Source of the DNA: Vibrio ponticus
Lineage (GTDB): Bacteria; Pseudomonadota; Gammaproteobacteria; Enterobacterales; Vibrionaceae
Direction: 5' to 3'
Assembly (NCBI RefSeq): GCF_009938225.1
Contig: NZ_AP019658.1
Location: 1,302,001-1,366,000 of the forward strand
Length of the DNA: 64,000 bases
A program made the position numbers and the translations under genes. Below the pieces are notes generated by a model. The model searched no databases. It saw only the letters and a program-made list of their open reading frames with translations, and was not told the DNA's origin. Each line of letters opens with the position of its first letter. Position 1 is the stretch's first letter. This document shows positions 43,534-53,473 of the stretch, one piece after another.

Positions 43534-43875
43534 TTTAAACCTATAGAAAATCAATTACCTAAGGATAGATTATGAATCACAGAACTCAACACTTAGAAAC
43601 AATCAAACATTGAGGATGCAAATAGTAAAATACTTGATAAAGGCGCATCAAGAAATATTCATTACCTTTTATTTATAGCCTCAGGTAAGACAATAAGTAA
43701 TTGGATCGCCGGCACCAAGCCTAGAGAAACCCTCACCGCTTTAATCAGGAGATACAAATCATAAAAAGTGAGCTCCCTACCTGCGCTAAAATAGCAACGG
43801 TATGGATTAGATCGATATAAAAAACAACGAATTGTGTTAACTTAAGCCATCACGCTATTCAAAGGATGAATTGAG
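43534..43875. other. Intergenic region with a decayed copy of the 180-bp repeat
   Basis: No gene. Positions about 43682-43755 align with the right part of the 180-bp repeat (GGTAAGACA, AAGTAATTGGA, CACCAAGC, CGCTTTAA) but with many changes, so this looks like an old relic. Confidence 0.5.
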
Positions 43876-45378
43876 TTGAAAAGATGGACGATGGCGCTGA
43901 TCAGTATCTTATTACTGGTTGGCTGTGAATCAAGCGCAGAGTTAAGCCCCAAGGTTGCCACTTACCACGCAGGCTTTGATAACACTTCAGAATTAGCGGC
44001 ATTTTTCCAACCGCCGACCAATATGCCTGCGCAGTATTCTGGCTTTTACCCGCTTGGCACAGGGCACGATGCGCTGCTAACACGCCTTGCGATGATCGAG
44101 TCCGCTTCAAGCTCTCTTGACCTTCAGTACTACATTTTCCGAGATGATGAGACCAGTCAATTGCTGATCTGGCGCGTATTTGAAGCAGCCGAGCGAGGGG
44201 TAAAAGTCAGGCTACTGCTTGATGATATGCAAAGCCGTAAAGACAGCACCATCGCCTATTTGAACAATCATCCCAATATTGAAATTCGTCTGTTTAACCC
44301 GCATCAGCACCGTTATTTGCGGATGTTGTCATGGGTGACCGAAGGTGATCGCCTCAATCGTCGCATGCACAACAAATCCCTCACAGCTGATGGCGTGGTC
44401 TCGGTAGTGGGCGGGCGTAATATTGGTAATGAGTATTTTTCATTCCGCTCTGATGTCGAGTTCGGGGATTTCGATTTACTGCTCTACGGTCCGGTCGTAG
44501 AGCAAACTCAAGTTCAGTTCGATCATTACTGGAACAGTGAGTTCGCCGTCCCTATCGCCTGGCTGCACAAAATTGATGGCGCGCTAAGCCAGCAAGACAT
44601 CGAGCAATGGCGTAAAACATCAAGAGTTGAGCATGAGTTCACCAGTGACGAGTACAGTTTTGAGACGCTACCGCTGTATCAAAACATTATGCATAGGCAA
44701 GTTGACCTCAATTGGGGTGAAGCAGTTTTACTGTACGATTTACCCGAGAAAATCGACAACGGACAAAGCCAACTTATTGATGGTCTTGCGCAGTTACTTA
44801 CCAACGTAAACCACTCGGCAATTATTGTTTCACCGTACTTTGTGCCAACAGAAGCCGGCACGAAAGCGCTAATCAAAGCAGCCAAAAGTGGCAAAAAAAT
44901 CACCATCCTTACCAACTCTCTTGCGTCTAACGATGTGTTTGCGGTGCACGGTTGGTATGCCAAATACCGCGAAGAGTTAGTCAGAGGCGGTATCGGGCTG
45001 TGGGAGATGAAAGCCAACGCTAAAATCGAGCACAAATGGAGTGTCACGGGTAGCAGTCGATCAAGTCTGCACGCTAAAGTGATGTTACTTGATAAACAGA
45101 AGATGTTTGTTGGCTCTATGAATATGGACCCGCGCTCGGCTGAGCTTAATACTGAAATGGCGGTGGTGTTTGACCACCCTGAGTATGTGCAAACGGCTCA
45201 ACAAGGGTTGTTGGAACTACTAAAAATGAGCGCGTATAAATTAGAGCTACAAGACGATGAGCTAGTATGGCGAGACTATCAAACCCAACAGATACTCGAT
45301 AGCGAACCCGATGCGGGGTGGCTACTGCGCAGCGGTGCTTGGTTAAGTGGGCTGTTGCCTATCGAGAGTTTTCTTTAG
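43876..45378 (+). CDS. Phospholipase-D-family lipoprotein, cardiolipin synthase C-like
   Basis: 500 aa. A lipoprotein signal ends at L-L-L-V-G-C (about residue 17). Two HKD motifs follow: RRMHNKSLTADGVVSVVGGRN (about 165) and SSLHAKVMLLDKQKMFVGSMN (about 395). The arrangement, with LQYYIFRDDETSQLL before the first motif, matches YmdC/ClsC-type proteins that make cardiolipin from two phospholipids. The TTG start at 43876 restores the positively charged signal start (KRW) and has AGGA upstream; the ATG at 43891 is the alternative. Confidence 0.88.
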   Translation: MKRWTMALISILLLVGCESSAELSPKVATYHAGFDNTSELAAFFQPPTNMPAQYSGFYPLGTGHDALLTRLAMIESASSSLDLQYYIFRDDETSQLLIWRVFEAAERGVKVRLLLDDMQSRKDSTIAYLNNHPNIEIRLFNPHQHRYLRMLSWVTEGDRLNRRMHNKSLTADGVVSVVGGRNIGNEYFSFRSDVEFGDFDLLLYGPVVEQTQVQFDHYWNSEFAVPIAWLHKIDGALSQQDIEQWRKTSRVEHEFTSDEYSFETLPLYQNIMHRQVDLNWGEAVLLYDLPEKIDNGQSQLIDGLAQLLTNVNHSAIIVSPYFVPTEAGTKALIKAAKSGKKITILTNSLASNDVFAVHGWYAKYREELVRGGIGLWEMKANAKIEHKWSVTGSSRSSLHAKVMLLDKQKMFVGSMNMDPRSAELNTEMAVVFDHPEYVQTAQQGLLELLKMSAYKLELQDDELVWRDYQTQQILDSEPDAGWLLRSGAWLSGLLPIESFL

Positions 45379-45490
45379 GTTGATAGTAATACGATAGCCC
45401 CACTCTATTCTGGGTTACCGTCATGACTTTTGCTTATCTCACTATCTGAGTTTGTGTATCATAACACCAACGGTATATGGACATCTCAAC

Positions 45491-46429
45491 ATGAACATCG
45501 CTCAGATAGACTTAAATTTACTTTTTATCTTAAAACACTTACTCGAAGAAAAGCATGTTTCCAATACAGCGATGGCACTAAATATGAGCCAGTCTGGGGT
45601 AAGTCGTGCATTGCAGAAGATGCGGATTTTCTTTGATGATGAACTTCTTGTTCGAAAGAAATATGGCTATGAACTCACGCCGAAAGCAGAGTCGGTAAAG
45701 TACGATATTAATAATGTCATCGCGAGCCTAGAAAAATTAGCCCACAAGCAATCTTTTGATCCGAGCAATGTGAACAGTACAGTGAAGATTTATGGCTTAC
45801 TGCCACAGATCAACACTCTCATGCCGAAAGTCATCGCAAAAATTCGCCAGCAAGCCCCTAACTTAGTAGTGAGCTTAGACTCAGTACCTAAACGTCATTT
45901 TGAAGCTCTGGTTGCTGGAGATGTACACTTTGCTCTTTCGTCTCATCAACCCCCAAGTTCAGAGCAAAACATTTATCGAATGGTGGTGGCGAAACGCACA
46001 TTTCGACTGCTGATGAATCGAGAACATCCGCTCGCCACTCAAGAGCTCACACCGGAGAAATTGGCTGACTACCATTTCGGTCAAGTCTCTCTTCAAGGGG
46101 AAAAAAGGCTCTCTTTTGAACATAAGTATCAGGAACTTGGCTTGGCAAATAAAAAACGTCGTCTTTCTGCTCCTGTAGAGCTGAGTAACTTTAGTTCAGC
46201 ACCGAGTATTGCGGCTGAAACCGACATTATTTTTCACCTGCCGACCCCGTTCGCTGAATCGGCATGCCAAGATCCACGCTTAGTCACTCGAGAAGTGCCA
46301 GCAGAACTTCAATTAGACTTTCAGGAAGTCTATTTGTATTGGCACAAACGATTTCACGATGACCCTATGTGCGAATGGGTAAGAGATATCTTCAAAGAGC
46401 TTTATGTCGGGGAAGACACCCTAGCTTAA
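45491..46429 (+). CDS. LysR-family regulator upstream of the siderophore receptor
   Basis: 312 aa from the ATG at 45491. The helix-turn-helix (HVSNTAMALNMSQSGVSRALQKM) begins right after the N-terminal IDLNLLFIL motif, typical of the NodD/SyrM-like LysR branch. The ligand domain follows. It is on the same strand and 148 bp ahead of the IrgA-like receptor gene. In V. cholerae the activator IrgB lies divergently from irgA, so the resemblance of layout is only partial. Confidence 0.9.
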   Translation: MNIAQIDLNLLFILKHLLEEKHVSNTAMALNMSQSGVSRALQKMRIFFDDELLVRKKYGYELTPKAESVKYDINNVIASLEKLAHKQSFDPSNVNSTVKIYGLLPQINTLMPKVIAKIRQQAPNLVVSLDSVPKRHFEALVAGDVHFALSSHQPPSSEQNIYRMVVAKRTFRLLMNREHPLATQELTPEKLADYHFGQVSLQGEKRLSFEHKYQELGLANKKRRLSAPVELSNFSSAPSIAAETDIIFHLPTPFAESACQDPRLVTREVPAELQLDFQEVYLYWHKRFHDDPMCEWVRDIFKELYVGEDTLA

Positions 46430-46532
46430 TGCCCAAATGAGATAGGGGCATCACCACTATGCACAATCTGGATAGTCATATTCCGACTTCAAGATAGCGA
46501 ATATCTTGTCTGCAAAGCCAGAACTCTGTTTA

Positions 46533-46553
46533 AATGCGAATAATTATTAAATG
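46533..46553 (+). promoter_or_regulatory. Candidate Fur box of the receptor gene
   Basis: AATGCGAATAATTATTAAA agrees with the 19-bp Fur consensus at about 11 positions and has the expected AT-rich palindromic core AATAATTATT. It lies 25-45 bp upstream of the receptor ATG. Iron regulation is expected for this receptor family. Confidence 0.4.
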
Positions 46554-46577
46554 CAATTTAATTTAAACAGAGCCAAT

Positions 46578-48515
46578 ATGAACTATCCTTTTTCGTTTGC
46601 ACGTTCCCCTCTTTCGAAGGCTATTGCTTCTGCTTGTATTGCTATTCCAATGATCACTGTTGCCGATGACGCAACCAGCAAGGATGGCACTAATGCAGCA
46701 ATGGAAACCATGGTCGTTACCGCCGCAGGTTACGAACAGGTTATGACTGAAGCTCCCGCTACCATCAGTGTGATAACACGAGACCAATTAGAAAATCGCT
46801 CATACAGAGATTTGACTGATGCTCTGAAAGATGTGCCTGGCATCACTGTCACCGGTGGCGCTGATGGTCAAGATATATCAATTCGTGGCATGCCTGCTGC
46901 CTACACTGCTATTCTCGTGGATGGTAGAAAACAATCCGGTCGCGAAACGCAAACCAACGGAAGCACATTTACTGAACAAGATTGGTTACCACCGCTAAAC
47001 GCAATTGAGCGAATTGAAGTCGTCCGCGGTCCGATGTCTACTCTGTATGGTTCAGACGCACTAGGTGGTGTAATCAACATTATCACACGTAAAGACTACC
47101 AAGAATGGCAAGGTAGTGTCCGTGGTGAAACCACTCTTCAAGAGAACTCGTCGGCTGGAAACAGCTACCAAGGTCAAGTTTATCTTGCCGGACCAATCAT
47201 CGATGGTCTGCTAAGTGCGTCTCTAACGGGTTTATATCAAGAGCGCAAAGAAGATGAAATTGAAGGCGGTTATGCAGGTAAGAACCTCGAAAGCTACCGA
47301 GCTTCTCTCTATCTAACGCCAACAACCGAAGATACCTTTGGCGTAGAGCTAACTTCTCATGATCAAGAGCGAACGACAACCGAAGGTAAATCTTCAACCA
47401 GTGACTCTGAAAGACAGTATGACCGCCAATCCATTGGGGTGAACCATACTGGTCACTACAACTGGGGAACAACATCATCGTTTGCCAGCACAGAAACTGT
47501 CAAAAACATTGGTGCCGAAAAAGAGATTGAGAACAATCTACTCAACACCCAATGGAGCATTGATCTTGAGAACCACTACCTATCTGTAGGTGCTTCTTAC
47601 GAGCATAAAAAACTCACCGATGACAATCTCGAACTGAGCGCAACCAACAGCCAATGGGCGCTATTTGTCGAAGATGAATGGTATCTAACCGATTCATTCG
47701 CACTAACACTTGGTGTGCGTTACGATGAAAATGAAATTTTTAACGGTCAACTAAGCCCTAGAATCTACGGAGTTTGGTCTATCGATAGTAATTGGACGCT
47801 AAAAGGTGGTGTATCTACTGGATATCGAGCACCAAGCTTAACGGAAATGGACCAAGACTGGATTCAAGAAAGCTGTAAAGGTCAGTGTTCGATTTTCGGT
47901 AACCCAGATTTAAAACCAGAAACATCAGTCAGCAGTGAAATGGGACTCTACTTTGTTGGTGACAATAGCTTGGCAGCTAACGTGACCCTGTTCCATAGTG
48001 ACTTTAAAGACAAAATTGAGAACGAATTTGTCGACCCAAGCTGTACAGATCGCCGCAAGTGCGACCGTACCTATGTCAACATTGATGACGCAACTAGCTA
48101 TGGCGCCGAAAGCTCTATTTCCAAAGATATCACCGACGCTGTCACACTAGGTGCTTCTTATACCTACACACATAGTGAAAAACATACCAATGATGACGAT
48201 AACGGACTACCGCTAGTTCAAGCGCCAGAGCACCTCGTTGCAGTCAATGGTAACTGGGCGATACGCGACGATGTTAACTCATGGATGCGTATTAACTATC
48301 AAAGTGAAGAGAGCGACAATATTACCAGCACGAGCACTCGTACACTTGCTCCAGCAATTACCTTTGTTGATCTTGGAGCAAACTGGCAAATTAACGACAA
48401 CCTAAAAGTGATGGCAGCAGTATACAACCTATTAGATAAGCAAACGACATTAGAAGAGTTTGGCTACGTCGAAGATGGACGACGTTACTGGTTAGCTGCT
48501 GAAGCGTCATTTTAA
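46578..48515 (+). CDS. irgA: TonB-dependent siderophore receptor, IrgA-like
   Basis: 645 aa from the ATG at 46578. The signal peptide (SPLSKAIASACIAIPM) is followed by a TonB-box region ETMVVTAAGYEQ, the plug domain (ISVITRDQLENRSYRDLTDALKD, VRGPMSTLYGSDALGGVINI) and a beta-barrel ending in aromatic F. It aligns well along its length with V. cholerae IrgA, the enterobactin-type receptor. It takes up ferric catecholate siderophores across the outer membrane with TonB. The symbol is by resemblance. The hydrolase gene follows 16 bp later. Confidence 0.88.
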   Translation: MNYPFSFARSPLSKAIASACIAIPMITVADDATSKDGTNAAMETMVVTAAGYEQVMTEAPATISVITRDQLENRSYRDLTDALKDVPGITVTGGADGQDISIRGMPAAYTAILVDGRKQSGRETQTNGSTFTEQDWLPPLNAIERIEVVRGPMSTLYGSDALGGVINIITRKDYQEWQGSVRGETTLQENSSAGNSYQGQVYLAGPIIDGLLSASLTGLYQERKEDEIEGGYAGKNLESYRASLYLTPTTEDTFGVELTSHDQERTTTEGKSSTSDSERQYDRQSIGVNHTGHYNWGTTSSFASTETVKNIGAEKEIENNLLNTQWSIDLENHYLSVGASYEHKKLTDDNLELSATNSQWALFVEDEWYLTDSFALTLGVRYDENEIFNGQLSPRIYGVWSIDSNWTLKGGVSTGYRAPSLTEMDQDWIQESCKGQCSIFGNPDLKPETSVSSEMGLYFVGDNSLAANVTLFHSDFKDKIENEFVDPSCTDRRKCDRTYVNIDDATSYGAESSISKDITDAVTLGASYTYTHSEKHTNDDDNGLPLVQAPEHLVAVNGNWAIRDDVNSWMRINYQSEESDNITSTSTRTLAPAITFVDLGANWQINDNLKVMAAVYNLLDKQTTLEEFGYVEDGRRYWLAAEASF

Positions 48516-48531
48516 TTGAATATAAAAAATC

Positions 48532-49410
48532 ATGAATAATCAAATCAAGTTCTTGCTAATACCAGCATTGATGGCACCACTCACTTGTGCTGCCAATAAT
48601 TTCAACGTTGAAAAAGACATACTGTTTAAAACGATAGGTGATCGTGAGCTCTCGCTTGACCTTTACACACCATCAATGGCACAAGATCACCCTTACCCTC
48701 TATTGGTATGGGTTCACGGCGGAGCATGGAAAAGAGGCAGCAAAAATGAACTGCCGAGCAAAAACCCACTCCTGTTAAAATCGGTACTTGATGAAGGTTA
48801 TGCCTTGGCAGCGGTCGATTATCGTCTTAGTGGCGAAGCGACTTTTCCTGCACCAATTCAAGATATTAACGATGCATTGAACTATCTACATGACAATGCA
48901 AACAGCTTAAACATTAATGGTGATGAGCTAGTCATGATGGGGCGCTCCGCAGGCGGTCATCTTGCGGGCTTTATCGGTGCGACGAACGCAGCATATAGTG
49001 ATGTGAACTTCTATCAGCAACCTAAGTACAAAGTTGCTGCGGTAGTAAGCTTTTTTGGTCCAACAGACTTAGTGGCACTCGGCAACAAAGCGGGTAAACC
49101 CGTTAGCGAAAAATCTTCGGTCTCACGTTTTCTCGGTAATAGCCCTGCAAACATTCCGGAGCTAGCCAAACAAGCCTCAACGACAACTTATATCAATGAG
49201 CAAACGCCACCCTATATTCAGTTTCATGGCACTTTAGATAAACGTGTACCGCTATCTCAAAGCGAGAGCTTAAAGCAGAAACTGGATCAGTTTGGTGTCG
49301 CAAACCAATTGTTTATTGAGTCTGGCGTTGGTCACAGCGCACCTATTTTTGATAGTGAAAAATACGTTCCAAATGTCATAAGCTTTTTGCGCCAACATTA
49401 CCAGAATTAA
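48532..49410 (+). CDS. Secreted alpha/beta hydrolase paired with the receptor
   Basis: 292 aa. A cleavable signal peptide (residues 1-20) precedes an esterase/lipase fold with the oxyanion motif WVHGGAW, nucleophile serine in GRSAGGHL, an acid near D245 (LDKRVPLSQS) and a catalytic H near 275 (GVGHSAP). It is co-transcribed with the receptor gene 16 bp upstream. It may hydrolyse ester-linked siderophores in the periplasm, as IroE does, but this is inference; a general esterase is the alternative. Confidence 0.85.
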   Translation: MNNQIKFLLIPALMAPLTCAANNFNVEKDILFKTIGDRELSLDLYTPSMAQDHPYPLLVWVHGGAWKRGSKNELPSKNPLLLKSVLDEGYALAAVDYRLSGEATFPAPIQDINDALNYLHDNANSLNINGDELVMMGRSAGGHLAGFIGATNAAYSDVNFYQQPKYKVAAVVSFFGPTDLVALGNKAGKPVSEKSSVSRFLGNSPANIPELAKQASTTTYINEQTPPYIQFHGTLDKRVPLSQSESLKQKLDQFGVANQLFIESGVGHSAPIFDSEKYVPNVISFLRQHYQN

Positions 49411-49443
49411 GCTTATACATCGGTAAAACGTAGCGCTGAATAA

Positions 49444-49480
49444 AAGACCAGTTCTGAGTCAATGACTTTGAGCTGGTCTT
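49444..49480 (+). terminator. Weak terminator after the receptor-hydrolase pair
   Basis: AAGACCAG / CTGGTCTT arms with a 21-nt loop; few Ts follow, so confidence is low. Confidence 0.35.
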
Positions 49481-49629
49481 AGCTGATGACTTATTTAATC
49501 ACTATCGAATTCTCGAACTATTTCGCCAATCTAGTATTTAGATTTCACACCCTTCCCTCGAGAGCCTCTCTCGAGATTTGCTACACTCAATTGATACGTT
49601 TTAGTCTCGCGCTATCAATGAGTTAATTT

Positions 49630-50631
49630 ATGGATCCATTAACACAAGGTGTACTGGGCGCTTCTTTAAGCCAATCGGTCAGCAACAAGAATCATCTGTT
49701 GGTTGCTGGCGCTTTGGGTATGCTTTCTGGAATGGCGCCAGACTTAGATGTGTTGATCCAATCATCGAATGACCCGCTACTGTTTTTAGAATACCACCGC
49801 CAATTTACCCACTCACTGCTGTTTATCCCATTCGGTAGCTTACTCTGTGGATTGGTTTTGCACCCTCTCATCACCAAACGGCAGGGGTTTTCATTTAAAC
49901 AAAGCTGGCTCTACTGCGCGCTCGGTTACTCGACTCATGCCCTGCTCGACGCGTGCACGACTTATGGCACACAGCTTTTATGGCCCCTATCCACTGAGCG
50001 ATTTGCGTGGAACACCATCTCAGTGATTGATCCACTCTTCACCTTGCCACTGCTGATCTTACTGTTTTTCGCCACATTAAAACGCGCGCCTTGGTTGGCA
50101 CGAATTGCTTTTGCTTGGGCATTGCTTTATCCCTCTCTAGGGATGATTCAGCGAGATCGCGCAGAAACAGCTGGATGGCACTTAGCCCAGCAGCGGCAAC
50201 ACACACCTACTCGGCTTGAAGCCAAACCTAGCTTTGGCAATATTCTGTTGTGGAAAGTGGTTTACGAAACCGAGCATCGCTACTTTGTTGATGCGGTCAG
50301 AGTGGGTACATCCGTCAAAACTTATCCAGGCGAATCCATCACTAAACTTAAAATAAGCAGAGATTTACCTTGGCTCACGCCTGATTCGCAACAAGCGAAA
50401 GATATCGAGCGTTTTCGCCGTTTTTCTGATGATTATTTGGCTCAAGACCCAAATGATGCAATGCGGATTATCGACGTGCGCTATTCAATGATACCCAACC
50501 AAATCAATGCGCTTTGGAGTATAGAAATCTCCCCCTCTGCACACGCTGACGAGCATGCAGAATATATGACACATCGAGATAATAGTGCGAGTAACCGACA
50601 GATCTTTTACGAAATGCTATTTGATTTTTAA
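49630..50631 (+). CDS. YdjM/DUF457-type membrane metal-dependent hydrolase
   Basis: 333 aa. The N-terminus MDPLTQGVLGASLSQ with SGMAPDLDVLI, HRQFTHSLLFI and the histidine/aspartate pattern HALLDACTTYG are typical of the PF04307 family of inner-membrane hydrolases (YdjM is a member under LexA control in E. coli). About four helices are followed by a periplasmic C-terminal domain. No LexA-like box was seen. Function not defined. Confidence 0.82.
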   Translation: MDPLTQGVLGASLSQSVSNKNHLLVAGALGMLSGMAPDLDVLIQSSNDPLLFLEYHRQFTHSLLFIPFGSLLCGLVLHPLITKRQGFSFKQSWLYCALGYSTHALLDACTTYGTQLLWPLSTERFAWNTISVIDPLFTLPLLILLFFATLKRAPWLARIAFAWALLYPSLGMIQRDRAETAGWHLAQQRQHTPTRLEAKPSFGNILLWKVVYETEHRYFVDAVRVGTSVKTYPGESITKLKISRDLPWLTPDSQQAKDIERFRRFSDDYLAQDPNDAMRIIDVRYSMIPNQINALWSIEISPSAHADEHAEYMTHRDNSASNRQIFYEMLFDF

Positions 50632-50966
50632 ATCACAGTTCAACCTGAACCATCACTTCTATCGTGCGTTTTAACGCCTTCAGCAACACTCAAACTGGTG
50701 ATATTTGTAACATACGGTAACGTGCTAGAAGCGCTTCTCCCCCATAATATTGCTCTAACCTAGTGAATTTATTAGAGACAATCACTTATTGGAGCGTCCG
50801 TTCTCATTTTGTTGTCAAAGCGATACAAAACTATTAATAGACGATTTTATTACAGCAGAAATATACTGCGCTTCCTGTTTTTACCTTAGGAATACTGTGT
50901 GGATACCGATTCAAGTCGATTGTGTAACTCCTTAATAACTCTGTGTTACCAAAGGAGGGACCAACA
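50632..50966 (+). promoter_or_regulatory. Leader region of the CNNM/CorC operon
   Basis: Contains a hairpin at 50928-50957: CTCCTT / AAGGAG arms with a nested TAAC / GTTA stem, covering the AAAGGAG ribosome site of the next gene. It would hide that site. The remaining about 300 bp show no other gene or recognisable riboswitch. No rho-independent terminator was seen. Confidence 0.45.
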
Positions 50967-52343
50967 ATGATTGAACCTCTAATTACTCTTCTGTTTGGCA
51001 TTCTATTTATCTTGGCAATTATTGCTGCAAATGGCTATTTCGTTGCCCAAGAGTTTGCCTATATGGCGGTCGATAGAACCAGACTCGCCACTTTCGCCGC
51101 CTCCGGCGATCCCGCCGCTAAACGCGCCCTTTCCGTCACGAAACGCACCAGCTTTATGCTGTCAGGTGCGCAGCTTGGCATTACTGTTACTGGTCTTGTG
51201 CTGGGCTTTGTCGCTGAGCCTTTGGTCGGTCGTTCACTTGGTGTGTTGTTGCAAAACTTTGGCATGGAACTAGAAACGGGCATCGCAGTCGGTACGGTGG
51301 CAACGTTAGTCATCGCCATGGTGGTACAAATGATCCTGGGTGAGCTATACCCAAAAAACCTCGCCATTGCCAACGCAGAGCCGATGTCTCGCATGCTATC
51401 TCGCTCAACGCTGATTTACATGTCGGTGTTTGGTTGGATCATCAGTTTCTTCGACAAATCTGCTAACCTGCTATTGCGTGCCGTACGCATCGAGCCGGTG
51501 CATGATTTAGACGTCAGTGCCTCAGAAGAAGATCTGCACCATATCATCGCCAACTCCCGCAACAGCGGCGATTTACCCGTGGAACTCTCGTTCATGATGG
51601 ACCGCATCCTCGACTTCCCTGAGCGCGATGTCGAGCACGCAATGGTGCCTCGTTCACAAGTGGATTGGGTTGAACCAGAGACAACACTTACCGAGCTTTT
51701 ATCGCTGATGGCACAGGCTCATACCCGCTACCCAGTGATTAATGACGATGATGCGCCAGTGGGTGTTGTGCACCTTGCTGATGTCCTGAATAAAATCGAA
51801 ACTGGGCATGCTGATGCGACCGTTGCATCTGTTATGCGCCCAGCGACTGTCCTACCAACGCTGATGAGACTGCCTGACGCCCTAGACCAACTCGTGACAT
51901 CAACTAACCAATTGGCTTGTGTGATCGATGAATACGGCGGTTTCGCTGGGGTGTTGACCATCGAAGATTTAGCGATGGAAATCGTTGGTGAAATCACTGA
52001 CGAACACGATATGGACAATAGCAATGCCGTCGTCGCGGAAAGTGACAAAGTCTGGTTAATGACCGGCGATGTCCACCTTGACGAAGTGAAGCGTGCGATT
52101 GGTTACGATCTGCCAAGACGTGATGTAGAAACCATTGCCGGGATGCTGATTGCCGAAAAAGGCGCACTGCCTGTTAATGGAGAAATGATTACCGTCGCGC
52201 TGCCAATCGATCCTTCCGAACTCGCATCTGGCGAACCACTATTACGTCACTTAGAGGTAAGCGTGCTGCGTATCGAAAGACATGTGCCAACGGAAGTGCG
52301 TGTAAAACTGGTAGAGAAATCAATCTTGGAGAAGAAAAAATGA
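50967..52343 (+). CDS. CNNM/CorC-family (hemolysin-like) membrane protein, first of pair
   Basis: 458 aa from the ATG at 50967. An N-terminal DUF21/CNNM transmembrane domain (YFVAQEFAYMAVDRTRL, SGAQLGITVTGLVLGF, ELYPKNLAIANAE) is followed by two CBS domains (about 215-335, AMVPRSQVDWVEPETTLTE, CVIDEYGGFAGVLTIEDLAMEIVGE) and a CorC/HlyC-type C-terminal domain. The family is linked to magnesium or cobalt transport. AAAGGAGG is 6 nt before the ATG. Confidence 0.9.
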   Translation: MIEPLITLLFGILFILAIIAANGYFVAQEFAYMAVDRTRLATFAASGDPAAKRALSVTKRTSFMLSGAQLGITVTGLVLGFVAEPLVGRSLGVLLQNFGMELETGIAVGTVATLVIAMVVQMILGELYPKNLAIANAEPMSRMLSRSTLIYMSVFGWIISFFDKSANLLLRAVRIEPVHDLDVSASEEDLHHIIANSRNSGDLPVELSFMMDRILDFPERDVEHAMVPRSQVDWVEPETTLTELLSLMAQAHTRYPVINDDDAPVGVVHLADVLNKIETGHADATVASVMRPATVLPTLMRLPDALDQLVTSTNQLACVIDEYGGFAGVLTIEDLAMEIVGEITDEHDMDNSNAVVAESDKVWLMTGDVHLDEVKRAIGYDLPRRDVETIAGMLIAEKGALPVNGEMITVALPIDPSELASGEPLLRHLEVSVLRIERHVPTEVRVKLVEKSILEKKK

Positions 52344-53356
52344 ACGACCCATTGATTGTTTCTGTTATCACTTTCGCGCTGATTGTTTTAAGTGGTTTCT
52401 TCGTCATCATCGAGTTCGCTTTATTGGGTGCTCGTCGACATCGCCTTGAAGAAATGGCGGTTGAAAGCCGCTCTGCACGCGCGGCACTACGAGGCATGAA
52501 CGACCTAACGCTAATGCTGGCAGGTGCACAGCTCGGTATTACTTTCTGTACCTTTGCATTAGGCGCGGTCACCAAACCTGCTGTTGATCAATGGGTCGGT
52601 CCGGTCTTTATTGCGCTTGGCATGCCAGAATGGCTAGCAGATGGCGCAGCTTTTGGCTTTGCTCTGTTTGTCGTGACCTTCCTTCACTTAGTTGTCGGCG
52701 AAATGGCGCCGAAATCATGGTCGATTGCGCATCCTGAGAAATCCGCGCTAGCTATCGGTATTGTCGCGAGAGCCTATGTTTGGCCGCTGCGTCCTCTGCT
52801 TAACTGGATTAACAGCATCGCTAACCGTTTGGTGAAAGCCTCGGGTGTTGAACCAGTGGAAAGCGCGGCTGTTGGCGGGCAAGATATTGACACCATTCGC
52901 CAGTTGGTGGAGCATTCTGGCAACGTTGGTACCCTACAACCAAAAATTCAAAAGCAGCTTTCTGGTCTTATCGATCTTAGCTCGATTCAGATTGAATCTT
53001 TGGTTACTGAAGGTCAGGTGATGGCGCATGTCGACAAGAATGCCACCGTGGCAGACGTGCGTGCAGCCGCGATGGAATCGGGGCACTTGCGTATTCTCGT
53101 GTTTGGTAACAGAGGGCTAAAACCTCTAGTTGTCCATGTGCGCGATACGTTACTCGAGCCTGCAGATAGACCAGCCCGAGAAGTGGCACGTAATGCTTAT
53201 GTACTCGACTCGAAAACACCGGTCTACGAAGCACTCGCCCGCATGCGCGAAGCCAGTGTCCAGTTAGCGGTCGTGAGTAAAGATGAAAAAATGGTCGGTG
53301 TGGTAACACTTGCCGACATTTTAAAGCGCGTTCTACCGACAACTTCAGTAAACTAA
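52340..53356 (+). CDS. CNNM/CorC-family membrane protein, second of pair
   Basis: 338 aa, starting at the ATGA overlap with the preceding gene, so translation is coupled. Same DUF21 membrane domain (IIEFALLGARRHRLEEM, LAGAQLGITFCTFALG, VGEMAPKSWSIAHPEKSA) and CBS domains, but no CorC/HlyC domain. The two proteins may form a heteromer. Confidence 0.9.
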   Translation: MNDPLIVSVITFALIVLSGFFVIIEFALLGARRHRLEEMAVESRSARAALRGMNDLTLMLAGAQLGITFCTFALGAVTKPAVDQWVGPVFIALGMPEWLADGAAFGFALFVVTFLHLVVGEMAPKSWSIAHPEKSALAIGIVARAYVWPLRPLLNWINSIANRLVKASGVEPVESAAVGGQDIDTIRQLVEHSGNVGTLQPKIQKQLSGLIDLSSIQIESLVTEGQVMAHVDKNATVADVRAAAMESGHLRILVFGNRGLKPLVVHVRDTLLEPADRPAREVARNAYVLDSKTPVYEALARMREASVQLAVVSKDEKMVGVVTLADILKRVLPTTSVN

Positions 53357-53424
53357 GTTGATAAACTTATCAACCGCACTACTCATCCCCAGGTAACTTA
53401 AAGTGCTTGGGAATGTAAGTTAAC

Positions 53425-53450
53425 AACGCTGCCATCGGGCGGCGTTTTTT
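53425..53450 (+). terminator. Terminator of the CNNM pair
   Basis: AACGCTGCC / GGCGGCGTT stem with one G-U pair and a 4-nt loop, then six Ts. Confidence 0.85.
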
Positions 53451-53473
53451 ATCGCCAGACGAAGAGAAACACC

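Noticed and set aside
50632..50966. Known manganese or magnesium riboswitch in front of the CNNM genes
   Set aside because: The conserved yybP-ykoY core was not found; only the ribosome-site hairpin is visible.
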